Shown here piece after piece: positions 7,080-15,679 of a DNA stretch of 64,000 nucleotides. The translations under genes and the position numbers were made by a program. Below the pieces are notes generated by a model that was not told where the DNA came from, made no database searches, and saw only the letters and a program-made list of their open reading frames with translations. The DNA is from Hydrogenophaga sp. IBVHS1 (GTDB taxonomy: Bacteria > Pseudomonadota > Gammaproteobacteria > Burkholderiales > Burkholderiaceae_C). The stretch lies in assembly GCF_002127265.1 (NCBI RefSeq), contig NZ_NFUU01000001.1, positions 2,922,040 through 2,986,039 of the forward strand, given 5' to 3'. Numbering within the stretch: the stretch's first letter is position 1; each line of letters begins with the position of its first letter.

Positions 7080-9009
7080 AACCGATGCTGCCAAGGGCAG
7101 CAACACCACATGGGATATGGGCACCGACACCACCCTCATCCACATTCTGGCTCGCAACGCCGAGTTACTGGGCAATCGCGTGGCCATGCGCGAAAAGCAC
7201 CTGGGAATATGGCAGGAGACCACCTGGTCGCAGATGCTGGACACCACGCTCGCCTACGCGGCCGGCATGGAAAGCCTGGGTTTTAGCGCAGAGGATGCCT
7301 TGCTGGTCCTGGGCGACAACCGACCCCGGCTCTACATGGGCATGCTCGCGGCCGGCGTGCTGGGCGGCTACGCGATGCCCGTCTACTCTACTGCAACACC
7401 CGACGAAATCCGTCACTTCATGCATGAGACGCATGTCCGCTTTGTCCTGGCCGAAGACCAGGAGCAAGTCGACAAGGTGCTTGATCTGGGCGATCAGGGT
7501 GCAACGATCAAGAACATCATTTACGACGAGCCACGCGGCTTGACCAACTATTCGAATCCCGGACTGATTTCGTGGGAAAAGTTGCAGGCCATCGGTGCAG
7601 ATCGCTTGCGTGCCGAGCCGAAACTGCGAAATGCCTTGATCGAACGGGCGCTGCCCGACGGACCGGCGGTGTTCGTGCACTCGTCGGGGACCACGGGCAA
7701 GCCGAAGGGCGTGGTACTGAGCCACCGCAATTTCCTCGCGGGGGTGCGTAACGCCCATCGCGGGGGCGCCTTCACATTTGGCGAGACCATCCTCGCCTAT
7801 CTGCCCATGGCTTGGGTGGGCGACTTTGCCATCACGGTCGGCGCCGGTGTTGCGCTGCACTTCACCATCAATATCCCCGAACGCCAGGAAACGGTGCTGC
7901 ACGACCTGCGCGAGGTGGCTCCCACTTTCTATCTGGCCGCACCCCGCAGCTGGGACAACATGCTGACCACCATCCAGGTTCGCATGGAGGATTCGACGCC
8001 GCTCAAGAAATGGCTCTACGATGTTTTCATGAACTCGGCGCTGGCGTCCGAACGACGCAAGCTCGAGGGAAAACAGCCCAGCCTGACAGAGCGTCTGATG
8101 CGGCAACTGGGAGAGTGGTTGATCTTCGGACCGATCAAGGACCAGTTGGGCCTCACCCGCCTGCGAGGTGCTTTCACCGGCGGCGAGGCCATTGGCGAAG
8201 ACACTTTTGTTTTTTACCGCGCACTGGGCGTGAAATTGCGACAGTTTTATGGTCAAACTGAAAGCAGCGCCTTCACTGCCTTGCAGGACACCGAAGAAGT
8301 ACGCCTGCACACGGTCGGCAAACCGCTGCCCGGTGTGGAAGTCAAGATCGGCGACAACGGAGAGGTCTTGATTCGCTCCGGGAGCGTGTTTTCCGGTTAC
8401 TACAAACTTGAAAATGCCACCCGTGAAGCACTTGAGGACGGCTGGCTGTACACGGGCGATGCAGGTTATATCGAGCCTGATGGACACATGGTGGTGCTCG
8501 GACGGTTGTCGGAGGTGGTGTATACCTCCAAAGGCGAACGCTACATTCCGAACTACATTGAGAACCGCCTCAAATTCAGTCCGTACATCAAGGATGTGGC
8601 CGTGCTCGGGAGCGGCCGCGACACGCTGGCGGCCATCATCTGCATCGACATGGAGCCGGTGGGCCATTGGGCTGAGGTACGGGGCATTTCCTACATGTCC
8701 TATGCCGACCTGTCGCAAAAACCCGAGGTGATCGAACTGGTCACGGCAGCGGTCAAGCGCGTCAACAGCATCCTGCCAGACGGGTTGAAACTGCATCACT
8801 TCGTGTCCTTACACAAGGAGTTCGACCCCGACGACGGAGAGGTCACGCGAACCCGCAAGCTGCGCCGCAACGTGGTCGAGGAGCGTTATGCGCCCATCAT
8901 TGATGCGATCTACGGCGGCCAGCAGACGGTCACGATGAAGGCGCAGATCACGTATGAATCCGGTGAAGTCGGCACCATCGAGCGCCAACTCTCGGTGCAG
9001 GAGATTTAA
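7066..9009 (+). CDS. Long-chain-type acyl-CoA synthetase (AMP-forming), module A
   Basis: 647-residue member of the AMP-dependent synthetase/ligase family, in the long ACSL/FadD15-like size class. The P-loop is SSGTTGKPKG at residues 206-215; YTGDAGY and a late lysine-rich region complete the adenylation fold. It activates a carboxylic acid with ATP and CoA. The ATG at 7066 follows a GGGGG ribosome site at good distance; a GTG six bases earlier is possible. It overlaps the livG-type gene by 14 nt and is 3 nt from livH, so ligase and permease are translated as a unit. Substrate unknown. Confidence 0.92.
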   Translation: MQSTETDAAKGSNTTWDMGTDTTLIHILARNAELLGNRVAMREKHLGIWQETTWSQMLDTTLAYAAGMESLGFSAEDALLVLGDNRPRLYMGMLAAGVLGGYAMPVYSTATPDEIRHFMHETHVRFVLAEDQEQVDKVLDLGDQGATIKNIIYDEPRGLTNYSNPGLISWEKLQAIGADRLRAEPKLRNALIERALPDGPAVFVHSSGTTGKPKGVVLSHRNFLAGVRNAHRGGAFTFGETILAYLPMAWVGDFAITVGAGVALHFTINIPERQETVLHDLREVAPTFYLAAPRSWDNMLTTIQVRMEDSTPLKKWLYDVFMNSALASERRKLEGKQPSLTERLMRQLGEWLIFGPIKDQLGLTRLRGAFTGGEAIGEDTFVFYRALGVKLRQFYGQTESSAFTALQDTEEVRLHTVGKPLPGVEVKIGDNGEVLIRSGSVFSGYYKLENATREALEDGWLYTGDAGYIEPDGHMVVLGRLSEVVYTSKGERYIPNYIENRLKFSPYIKDVAVLGSGRDTLAAIICIDMEPVGHWAEVRGISYMSYADLSQKPEVIELVTAAVKRVNSILPDGLKLHHFVSLHKEFDPDDGEVTRTRKLRRNVVEERYAPIIDAIYGGQQTVTMKAQITYESGEVGTIERQLSVQEI

Positions 9010-9012
9010 ATT

Positions 9013-9900
9013 ATGGATTTTTCACTGTTTGCCGAATTGGCCATCAATGGCGCGCTGTCGGGGCTCATGTATTCACTGGTCGCCATGGGCATCGTGATCA
9101 TCTACAAGTCATCCTCGGTGCCTAACCTGGCGCAAGGTGCGATGACCATGCTGGGTGCCTATGTCGTGCTGGCCATCGCCAATGGATTGGGCGTGTCGAT
9201 GTGGGTCGCCATCCCGCTGGCCATGGGAACGATGTTCTTTGTCGGAATGGGCATCGAGCGGGTGGCGTTGCGCCGGCTGGCGGGCCGCCCCATCATCATG
9301 ATCCTGATGATGACACTGGGGCTGGACATCTTTATACGCGCGACAACAATGGCCATCTGGGGCGGCTCTGGCCTTCCGCTGTCCATTGGCATCAGCGACG
9401 ACCCGCTGTTTCTAGGGCCGGTGCTGCTCAGTCGGGCTTATGTGGTCGGCGCCGTGGTGGCCATCGCGCTGTTTTTGGTCTTGATGTTCTTCTTTCGCAC
9501 GCGCAGGGGCATTGTTCTGCGCGCCATCTCCGACGATTACATCGCATCGTGGTCGATCGGTATTTCGGTTGAACGCGGGGTGGCGTTTTCCTGGGCCATG
9601 TCCTCGGTTCTGGCCACCACGGCCGGCGTGTTGTGGGGCTCGGTTCAAGGGGTCAGCCAGGCGCTGGCGCTGCTTTTGCTCAAGGGCTTGACCGTCGCCG
9701 TTTTGGGCGGTCTTGACAGCATCGGCGGCGCCATTCTGGCCGGCTTGCTGCTGGGCCTTCTTGAAGGCGTTGCATCTGGCTATCTCGACCCCTTGGTTGG
9801 CGGTGGTAGCCGCGACCTGGTGGTTGCCACAATACTGATTCTGACCATCCTGATTCGGCCGCATGGCCTGTTCGGGCGCCACGACATTGAAAGGATCTGA
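9013..9900 (+). CDS. ABC permease, LivH type (module A)
   Basis: 295-residue inner-membrane permease with about eight hydrophobic segments and the LivH-type opening (ALSGLMYSLVAMGIVIIYKSS) and ending (RPHGLFGRHDIERI). Forms the translocation channel with the LivM-type protein encoded 5 nt downstream. Start codon ATG three bases after the ligase stop. Typical family length. Confidence 0.93.
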   Translation: MDFSLFAELAINGALSGLMYSLVAMGIVIIYKSSSVPNLAQGAMTMLGAYVVLAIANGLGVSMWVAIPLAMGTMFFVGMGIERVALRRLAGRPIIMILMMTLGLDIFIRATTMAIWGGSGLPLSIGISDDPLFLGPVLLSRAYVVGAVVAIALFLVLMFFFRTRRGIVLRAISDDYIASWSIGISVERGVAFSWAMSSVLATTAGVLWGSVQGVSQALALLLLKGLTVAVLGGLDSIGGAILAGLLLGLLEGVASGYLDPLVGGGSRDLVVATILILTILIRPHGLFGRHDIERI

Positions 9901-9905
9901 AGGTC

Positions 9906-10979
9906 ATGCTATTTCGTCAATCAGGAATTTTCCATACCAATTACGCCAACGCGCGCTCGCTTTTTCCGCTCCCCGCGGATCGCTGGATGATCGGCTTGTT
10001 GCTGGCCTTTGCGTTAACTGCGCCATTCACCATGAGCACGCTCGTCCTCAGCACCCAGTTGTTACCGTGGCTGGTGTGGACTGCGGCCGTGCTCGGCTTG
10101 AACCTGATCCTGGGCTGGACCGGACAGTTCCACTTCGGCTATGCCGCCATCATGGGCATCGGCGCCTACACGGCGGTGCACGGCGTACGCAACGGCATTC
10201 CCTGGGAGATCGCGATGGTGCTCGGCGGCGTGATGGCCGCTGTGATCGGCATCGTTTTCGCTTTCGCGGCGCTGCGCGTGAAAGGCCTGTATCTGGCGCT
10301 CAGCACGCTGGCCCTGCAGTTCGTGATGGACTGGGTGATCTCCCACGTGCCGGCCATCAGCGGCGGCACCCAGGCCACACTGCAGGCACCTGACATCAGC
10401 CTGCTCGGCCAGGCCATCACCTCGGATACCGGACTCTATTACGTGGCGCTGGGCTGGTGCCTGATCGTCACCGTGTTCATGCTCAACTTGCGCCGCACCG
10501 GGCTTGGCCGCGCGCTCATTGCGGTGCGTGAAAAGGACTTCGCTGCGGCGGTCATTGGCGTGCACAGCCTGTATTACAAGCTGGTGGCGTTCGCCACCTC
10601 GTCCTTCATTGGCGGCATCAGCGGCGCCATCCTGATCTTCACCTTCTACCGAGCAGCCACACCGGAGCAATTTGCCGTCAATGTCTCCATCGAGTTGCTG
10701 GCCATGGTGATCGTCGGCGGACTGGGCAGCATCATCGGCAGCTATTTTGGGGCCGCCTTCATTCTGTTGATGCCCGGCCTGATGAACAGTCTGATCGGCT
10801 GGCTGGCGCAGCTCCTGGGCATCTCGCTCGGGATCGAAACGCTGGCCCACATTCCACATGCGGTTTATGGCGCACTGATCATTATTTTCCTGCTGGTTGA
10901 GCCTATGGGGCTGGGCAAGATGTACACCAATCTGCGCAACTACCTGCTGGTCTGGCCCTTCGGCTACGCCCGAAAGTAA
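9906..10979 (+). CDS. ABC permease, LivM type (module A)
   Basis: 357-residue LivM-type permease. Conserved block LNLILGWTGQFHFGYAAIMGIGAYTA is recognisable, followed by multiple membrane helices. The cytoplasmic N-terminus has SGIFHTNYANAR and the C-terminus ends in NYLLVWPFGYARK; similar N- and C-terminal tails occur in the LivM proteins of modules B and C, suggesting a shared subfamily. It pairs with the LivH-type protein upstream. Confidence 0.93.
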   Translation: MLFRQSGIFHTNYANARSLFPLPADRWMIGLLLAFALTAPFTMSTLVLSTQLLPWLVWTAAVLGLNLILGWTGQFHFGYAAIMGIGAYTAVHGVRNGIPWEIAMVLGGVMAAVIGIVFAFAALRVKGLYLALSTLALQFVMDWVISHVPAISGGTQATLQAPDISLLGQAITSDTGLYYVALGWCLIVTVFMLNLRRTGLGRALIAVREKDFAAAVIGVHSLYYKLVAFATSSFIGGISGAILIFTFYRAATPEQFAVNVSIELLAMVIVGGLGSIIGSYFGAAFILLMPGLMNSLIGWLAQLLGISLGIETLAHIPHAVYGALIIIFLLVEPMGLGKMYTNLRNYLLVWPFGYARK

Positions 10980-10989
10980 AAACGACATC

Positions 10990-11841
10990 ATGGCGACTGA
11001 CAACTTGACTTCCAACCCAACGCTGATGCAAAACCAGACTGCGGAACCTGCATTGATATTGTCACTGAACAATGTCGAGGTCATCTACGATCATGTATCG
11101 CTCGCCATCAAGGGCGTTTCGATCGATGTGCCGCAAGGCGCCATGGTGGCACTGCTGGGCGCCAACGGCGCTGGCAAAAGCACGACGCTGAAGTCGATCA
11201 GCGGCCTGCTGCGCCCTGAGCGCGGCCTGGTAACCCGCGGTGAGGTGCAATTCCTGGGTCAGAACATCGATGCACTGGCGCCGCAGGAGCGCGTCAAGCT
11301 CGGTATCGTGCATGTGCTGGAAGGGCGGCGTGTGTTCGAACACATGACGCCTGACGAAAACCTGGTGGCGGCCTCGGCGGTTCGTGGCACCCGCCAAGAC
11401 ATGCTGCGTAACAAGGATATGGTTTACAGCTATTTCCCGCGCTTGCATCAGCGGCGCACCGCGCAGTCCGGCTACCTGTCAGGCGGCGAGCAGCAGATGC
11501 TGGCCATTGGCCGTGCCTTGATGACGCAACCCAAGCTGCTGATGCTTGACGAGCCGAGTCTTGGTCTCGCGCCTTTTCTGGTGGCCGAGATTTTCGACAT
11601 TGTTCGGCGCATCAACAAGGAAGAAGGCCTGTCCGTTCTGCTGGTGGAACAAAACGCAATTGCAGCTTTAGAGGTCGTCTCGCATGGCTATCTGATCGAG
11701 AACGGACGCGTGGTGATGCATGACAGCGCAGAAGCCATGAAGAAAAACCCGGACATCCAGGAGTTCTATCTAGGAGGCACCGAAGGGCGAAGCTTCCATG
11801 ACATCAAACACTATAGTCGGCGCAAACGCTGGCTCACCTGA
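10990..11841 (+). CDS. ABC transporter ATPase, LivF type (module A)
   Basis: 283-residue ATPase with Walker [10 protein letters not shown], canonical signature YLSGGEQQ and Walker [14 protein letters not shown]. It forms the ATPase pair with the LivG-type subunit. The C-terminus carries a basic tail (IKHYSRRKRWLT) also found in the LivF proteins of modules B and C. The ATG at 10990 lies just after the livM stop; the frame is open further upstream but only inside livM. A 126-nt gap follows before the binding-protein genes. Confidence 0.93.
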   Translation: MATDNLTSNPTLMQNQTAEPALILSLNNVEVIYDHVSLAIKGVSIDVPQGAMVALLGANGAGKSTTLKSISGLLRPERGLVTRGEVQFLGQNIDALAPQERVKLGIVHVLEGRRVFEHMTPDENLVAASAVRGTRQDMLRNKDMVYSYFPRLHQRRTAQSGYLSGGEQQMLAIGRALMTQPKLLMLDEPSLGLAPFLVAEIFDIVRRINKEEGLSVLLVEQNAIAALEVVSHGYLIENGRVVMHDSAEAMKKNPDIQEFYLGGTEGRSFHDIKHYSRRKRWLT

Positions 11842-11900
11842 AACTAGTTTCTCGTAGCATGGACACCTCCACATCGCGTCGAGCTCTCGCATTAAGTCTT

Positions 11901-11967
11901 GGGCACGACCGGCATTCCTACTACAGACTGCATTTCACCCCGTGCTAGCTAAACAGGAGACATCACC
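11901..11967. repeat. Duplicated binding-protein leader, copy 1
   Basis: The stretch beginning GGGCACGAC and containing CTACAGACTGCATTTCACCC followed by CTAAACAGGAGACATCA recurs nearly unchanged at 13247-13317. Both copies end at the start of a binding-protein gene, so leader and gene were duplicated together. The AACAGGAGA ribosome site is included. Confidence 0.85.
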
Positions 11968-13224
11968 ATGAAAATCAAACTGCTTTCAATTCTTGCTGGC
12001 GTGGGGATGGCGATGTCCAACGTCCAGCCCGCGCTGGCCCAAGCCCAGACCGAACCGATTAAATTTGCGCTATGTTACGACCTGAGCAAGGTTTACGCCT
12101 TCGCCGTACCGCAAGTTGCCCAGGCCGCGCGCGACTATGCGCAGATACTCAACCAGAAAGGCGGCATCGAAGGCCATCCGGTCGAGATTCTGGTTCAAGA
12201 CCATGGCAACGAACCGCAGCGGGGCATCGAGTGCTATGAAAAGATGAAGCGCGAGGGTGCGATCACCTTCGACTTCTTTTCCACGCCGGTCGGGCGCGCG
12301 CTGCTGCCGCGCGCAATGCAGGACAACAATGTGATGATTTCATCCTTTACTGGCCGCAGCGATGCAGTCGACGGCGATGTGTTCAAGTGGATATTCCCCA
12401 TCGGGCCCACCTATTGGAGCCAAGCAGCCAATAACATCCAGTACATCAAGTCCAAGTCGAACAACAACCTCAAGGGGGTGAAGATCGCATTCTTTTACCT
12501 GGACACCGCGTTTGGGTTGGAACCCATCGGCGTGTTGAAGACACTCGCGGCAAAGGAAGGCTTCGACCTCCAATTGTTCCCGAACCCGCTGCCTGGTAAC
12601 AATCAGTCAGGGGCGTGGTCCCAGATCCGCCGCTTCAACCCCGATTGGGTCATCAGCTGGAATCTGGGCAACATGCACGTTGTTGCCTCGCGCGAAATGA
12701 AACGCAACGCCATGCCGATGGACAAGTACATCGCCGTCAATTGGTTCAACGAAGTGGACATCGCGAACATTGGCGCCGACGCAGCCAAGGGCATCAAGCG
12801 CGGCACTAATGTGGTGGGCGGTCAGGAGCACCCGCTGATCCAGCAGATCCTGAAGGATCTGTATGACAAGGGAAAGGGCAACGGCGACCGCAAGCATACC
12901 AATGACATCTTCTACAACACTGGGCTGGCCACCTACGCTCCTGTTTTCGAAGGCGCGCGTCTGGCAATCAAGCAGTATGGCTGGCCTCTGACATCCGACA
13001 AGATGAAGCGCGGGCTGGAGAGCCTGCGCAACTTCGACGCTAACGGCCTCATCGCCCCTGTAACTGTGACGGCCAAGGACCATGGCGGCGGCGGCAAGAC
13101 GCGCATCGACATGTGGGATGGCGCGAAGTGGGTGCCAGAGACTGGCTGGTTCTCCGCATACGACGATGTAGTCCAGGAAAGCGCCAAGAAGGAATCGGCG
13201 GAGTTCGCCAAGTCGAAGCAGTAG
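11968..13224 (+). CDS. Periplasmic substrate-binding protein (module A, copy 1)
   Basis: 418-residue type-1 periplasmic binding protein of the Leu/Ile/Val-binding fold. The N-terminus has a Sec signal peptide (MKIKLLSILAGVGMAMS... with a likely cut after ALA-Q). It delivers the ligand to the module A permeases. GGIEGHPVEILVQDHGNEPQRG is typical of the family. The next gene encodes a close paralogue of identical length. The ligand may be an aromatic or alicyclic acid rather than an amino acid, given the ligase in the operon; that is inference. Confidence 0.92.
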   Translation: MKIKLLSILAGVGMAMSNVQPALAQAQTEPIKFALCYDLSKVYAFAVPQVAQAARDYAQILNQKGGIEGHPVEILVQDHGNEPQRGIECYEKMKREGAITFDFFSTPVGRALLPRAMQDNNVMISSFTGRSDAVDGDVFKWIFPIGPTYWSQAANNIQYIKSKSNNNLKGVKIAFFYLDTAFGLEPIGVLKTLAAKEGFDLQLFPNPLPGNNQSGAWSQIRRFNPDWVISWNLGNMHVVASREMKRNAMPMDKYIAVNWFNEVDIANIGADAAKGIKRGTNVVGGQEHPLIQQILKDLYDKGKGNGDRKHTNDIFYNTGLATYAPVFEGARLAIKQYGWPLTSDKMKRGLESLRNFDANGLIAPVTVTAKDHGGGGKTRIDMWDGAKWVPETGWFSAYDDVVQESAKKESAEFAKSKQ

Positions 13225-13246
13225 CGATACGCCTCGGTCAGGCCTC

Positions 13247-13317
13247 GGGCACGACTGTACGGCGTGCCTTCTACAGACTGCATTTCACCCCGTAATAACT
13301 AAACAGGAAACATCATC
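13247..13317. repeat. Duplicated binding-protein leader, copy 2, with hairpin
   Basis: Second copy of the leader at 11901-11967. Here the first part also forms a hairpin: GGCACG (13248-13253) pairs with CGTGCC (13263-13268) around a 9-nt loop and is followed by TTCT. The first copy cannot form this stem. It could damp read-through or protect the mRNA between the two binding-protein genes. Confidence 0.7.
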
Positions 13318-14574
13318 ATGAAAATCAAACAGCTTTCCATTCTTGCTGGCCTGGGATTGGCGCTGGCCGGTCTGCAGTCCGCGCAGGCGCAGGCACCAGC
13401 CCAGCCCGTCAAATTCGCGCTTTGTTATGACCTGAGTAAATCCTACGGCTTTGTGACGCCACAAATTGCCCAGGCGGCGAATGACTATGCCAAGATATTG
13501 AATCAGAAAGGCGGCATTGAAGGCCACCCAATCGAGATACTGGTTCAAGACCATGGCAACGAGCCGCAGCGTGGCATTGAGTGCTACGAAAAGATGAAAC
13601 GCGAAGGCGCCGTTGCCTTTGATTTCCTGTCCACGCCGGTTTCCCGCGCCGTTCTGCCGCGCGCCATGGCGGATGGCAATGTGATGGTGCAATCCTTTGT
13701 AGGTCGTGGCGATGCGGTCGATGGTGATGTGTTCAAGTGGATTTTCCCCATTGGGCCCACCTACTGGGGTCAAATGGCCAACAATATCCACTACATCAAA
13801 ACCAAGTCCAACAACAACCTCAAGGGCGTGAAGATTTCGTTCATCTACCCCGACTATCCGTTCGGGCAGGAACCGATCGGCGTGTTGACGACACTTGCGG
13901 CCAAAGAGGGCTTTGACCTGCAGTTGGTTCCCAACCCGATGCCGGGCAATGACCAGGCCGCCGCTTGGTCCCAGATCCGCCGCAACAACCCCGACTGGGT
14001 GATCAGCTGGAACCTGGCCGGCATGCACGTCGTCGCCTCGCGCGAAATGAAGCGCAACGGCATCCCGATGGACAAGTACATTTCCGTCAATTGGCTCAAC
14101 GAAGTTGACCTTGCCAACATTGGTCTGGAAAACGCAAAAGGCCTCAAGCGCGGCACCAACGTGACGGGTGGACAGAGCCACCCGCTGATTCAGCAGATCA
14201 TCAAGGACCTGTATGAGAAAAACAAGGGCAGCGGTGACCGCAAGCATCTCAACGATGTTTACTACAACACCGGTCTGGCCATCTATGCCAGCGTTTTCGA
14301 AGGCGCTCGCCTAGCCATCAAACAAAGTGGCTGGCCCCTCAACCCTGACAAAATGAAGCGCGGACTGGAAAGCTTGAAAAACTTTGATGCCGAAGGCCTG
14401 ATCGCCCCCGTGACGGTGACCGCCAAAGACCATGGCGGCGGCGGCAAAACCCGCATCGACATGTGGGACGGCGCCAAGTGGGTGCCCCAGACTGACTGGT
14501 TCTCGGCGTATGACGATGTGGTCCAGGACATCGTGAAGAAAGAATCTGGCGAGTTCGCCAAGAACAAACAGTAA
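13318..14574 (+). CDS. Periplasmic substrate-binding protein (module A, copy 2)
   Basis: 418 residues, same length as the upstream protein and similar along its whole length, including the signal peptide (MKIKQLSILAGLGLALAG) and the C-terminal DHGGGGKTRIDMWDGAKWVP. A tandem duplication that includes the leader. Differences concentrate in scattered positions such as the region around residue 180 (YPDYPFGQEPIG versus YLDTAFGLEPIG), so the two copies may bind different ligands for the same transporter. Confidence 0.92.
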   Translation: MKIKQLSILAGLGLALAGLQSAQAQAPAQPVKFALCYDLSKSYGFVTPQIAQAANDYAKILNQKGGIEGHPIEILVQDHGNEPQRGIECYEKMKREGAVAFDFLSTPVSRAVLPRAMADGNVMVQSFVGRGDAVDGDVFKWIFPIGPTYWGQMANNIHYIKTKSNNNLKGVKISFIYPDYPFGQEPIGVLTTLAAKEGFDLQLVPNPMPGNDQAAAWSQIRRNNPDWVISWNLAGMHVVASREMKRNGIPMDKYISVNWLNEVDLANIGLENAKGLKRGTNVTGGQSHPLIQQIIKDLYEKNKGSGDRKHLNDVYYNTGLAIYASVFEGARLAIKQSGWPLNPDKMKRGLESLKNFDAEGLIAPVTVTAKDHGGGGKTRIDMWDGAKWVPQTDWFSAYDDVVQDIVKKESGEFAKNKQ

Positions 14575-14748
14575 TTGCCTTCCCTTGGGATGGATCACGG
14601 TCAGACGCGTTGCGCACTGATAGTGAACCATCCCATCTTGTTTCTCGGATTTTCATCCCTCTCTTGAATCGACAGGTGGCAGCCTATGCCACAGTGGATT
14701 GCAGTGGTAGCTGCCAGGCGCACCATCCAACACAGGAAATCTCGCCCG

Positions 14749-14770
14749 CTATCTAACTATCGTTAGATAG
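14749..14770. promoter_or_regulatory. Palindromic operator 2 (perfect 9-bp arms)
   Basis: CTATCTAAC (14749-14757) and GTTAGATAG (14762-14770) are perfect inverted arms separated by TATC. It is the best copy of the CTAACTA-NN-GTTAG motif. A CATAAT at 14772-14777, just downstream, could be a -10 element, though no good -35 is visible. The site lies about 50 nt before the badH-like gene, whose run includes the tetR gene, so autoregulation is likely. Confidence 0.85.
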
Positions 14771-14822
14771 TCATAATTTCATCCTCACCAATGTGGCGCC
14801 TAAAGCGCAAGGAGCAATCAGT

Positions 14823-15620
14823 ATGGATCTCGAACTAAAAGGAAAATCGGTCATCGTCACGGGTGGCGGCTCGAACATTGGCCGCGGCATCGTGCTCGGC
14901 TTCGCCGCGGAAGGCGCCAACATCACCATCGGCGACATCGACGAAAGTCAGGCGCAAAAGACGGCAGAACTCGCGCTGGCGAGCGGCGCGGCGTCGGCGC
15001 AGGTTGTCAAGACCGATGTCACCCAACTTGACCAGGTGCAAGCCATGTTCAAGGCAGCCTCGGACAAGTTCGGCGGCGTCGATGTCCTCGTCAACAACGT
15101 CGGCTGGGACCAGTTGATGTTCTTCACGCAGACGACCCCCGATCTGTGGCAAAAGATCATCAACATCAACTACCTCGGCGTTCTCAACTGCACCAAGACC
15201 GCGCTTGAAGTCATGGTTCCTCGCAACGCCGGCTCAATCGTCTCCATCAGCTCTGATGCCAGTCGGCAAGGTGAGCCACGTGAAGCGGTGTATGGCGGCG
15301 TCAAGGCTGCCATCAACAGCTTCATGAAAACGATCGCCAAGGAAAACGGGCGTTACGGCATCCGCTGCAACGTGGTATGCCCCGGCGTCACTATCCCCAG
15401 TACCACCGACGAAGTGGGCGGAAGCAGCATGTGGATTGATGCCGACAGTATGTTCACGCCGGAGCAACTGGAAAAAGTCGCCAAGGCGCTGCCGTTGCGC
15501 AAGGTGGGACGGCCGCAGGATATTGCCAATGCCGTCGTCTTCCTGTCTTCAGCGAAGGCTGCGGGCCATGTCACCGGGCAGGTTCTTTCAGTGTCTGGTG
15601 GTTACAGCATGATTGGGTAA
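14823..15620 (+). CDS. badH: SDR dehydrogenase, BadH-like (2-hydroxycyclohexanecarboxyl-CoA dehydrogenase)
   Basis: 265-residue short-chain dehydrogenase with TGGGSNIG, NNVGWD, a catalytic Ser in SISSDAS and YGGVK. The NN(A/V)GWD stretch, the SSDASR segment before the Tyr and the end VLSVSGGYSM resemble BadH of Rhodopseudomonas, which oxidises 2-hydroxycyclohexane-1-carboxyl-CoA to the 2-keto ester. The gene directly downstream looks like BadI, the next enzyme, which supports the assignment. Start at 14823 follows AAGGAG. A different cyclic hydroxyacyl-CoA substrate is possible. Confidence 0.75.
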   Translation: MDLELKGKSVIVTGGGSNIGRGIVLGFAAEGANITIGDIDESQAQKTAELALASGAASAQVVKTDVTQLDQVQAMFKAASDKFGGVDVLVNNVGWDQLMFFTQTTPDLWQKIININYLGVLNCTKTALEVMVPRNAGSIVSISSDASRQGEPREAVYGGVKAAINSFMKTIAKENGRYGIRCNVVCPGVTIPSTTDEVGGSSMWIDADSMFTPEQLEKVAKALPLRKVGRPQDIANAVVFLSSAKAAGHVTGQVLSVSGGYSMIG

Positions 15621-15679
15621 ACGCCCGGGCACGGTCGAAAGACATGCGGCATTGAAATAACAGACAAAAAGGAAAACCC

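Noticed and set aside
6240..14574. Classical leucine/isoleucine/valine transporter
   Set aside because: The subunit folds match, but the embedded acyl-CoA ligase, the catabolic neighbours and the unusual LivM/LivF tails argue for carboxylic acids.
14586..14635. Inverted repeat TGGGATGG/CCATCCCA after module A
   Set aside because: The loop exceeds 30 nt and no T-run follows, so a terminator call is not supported.
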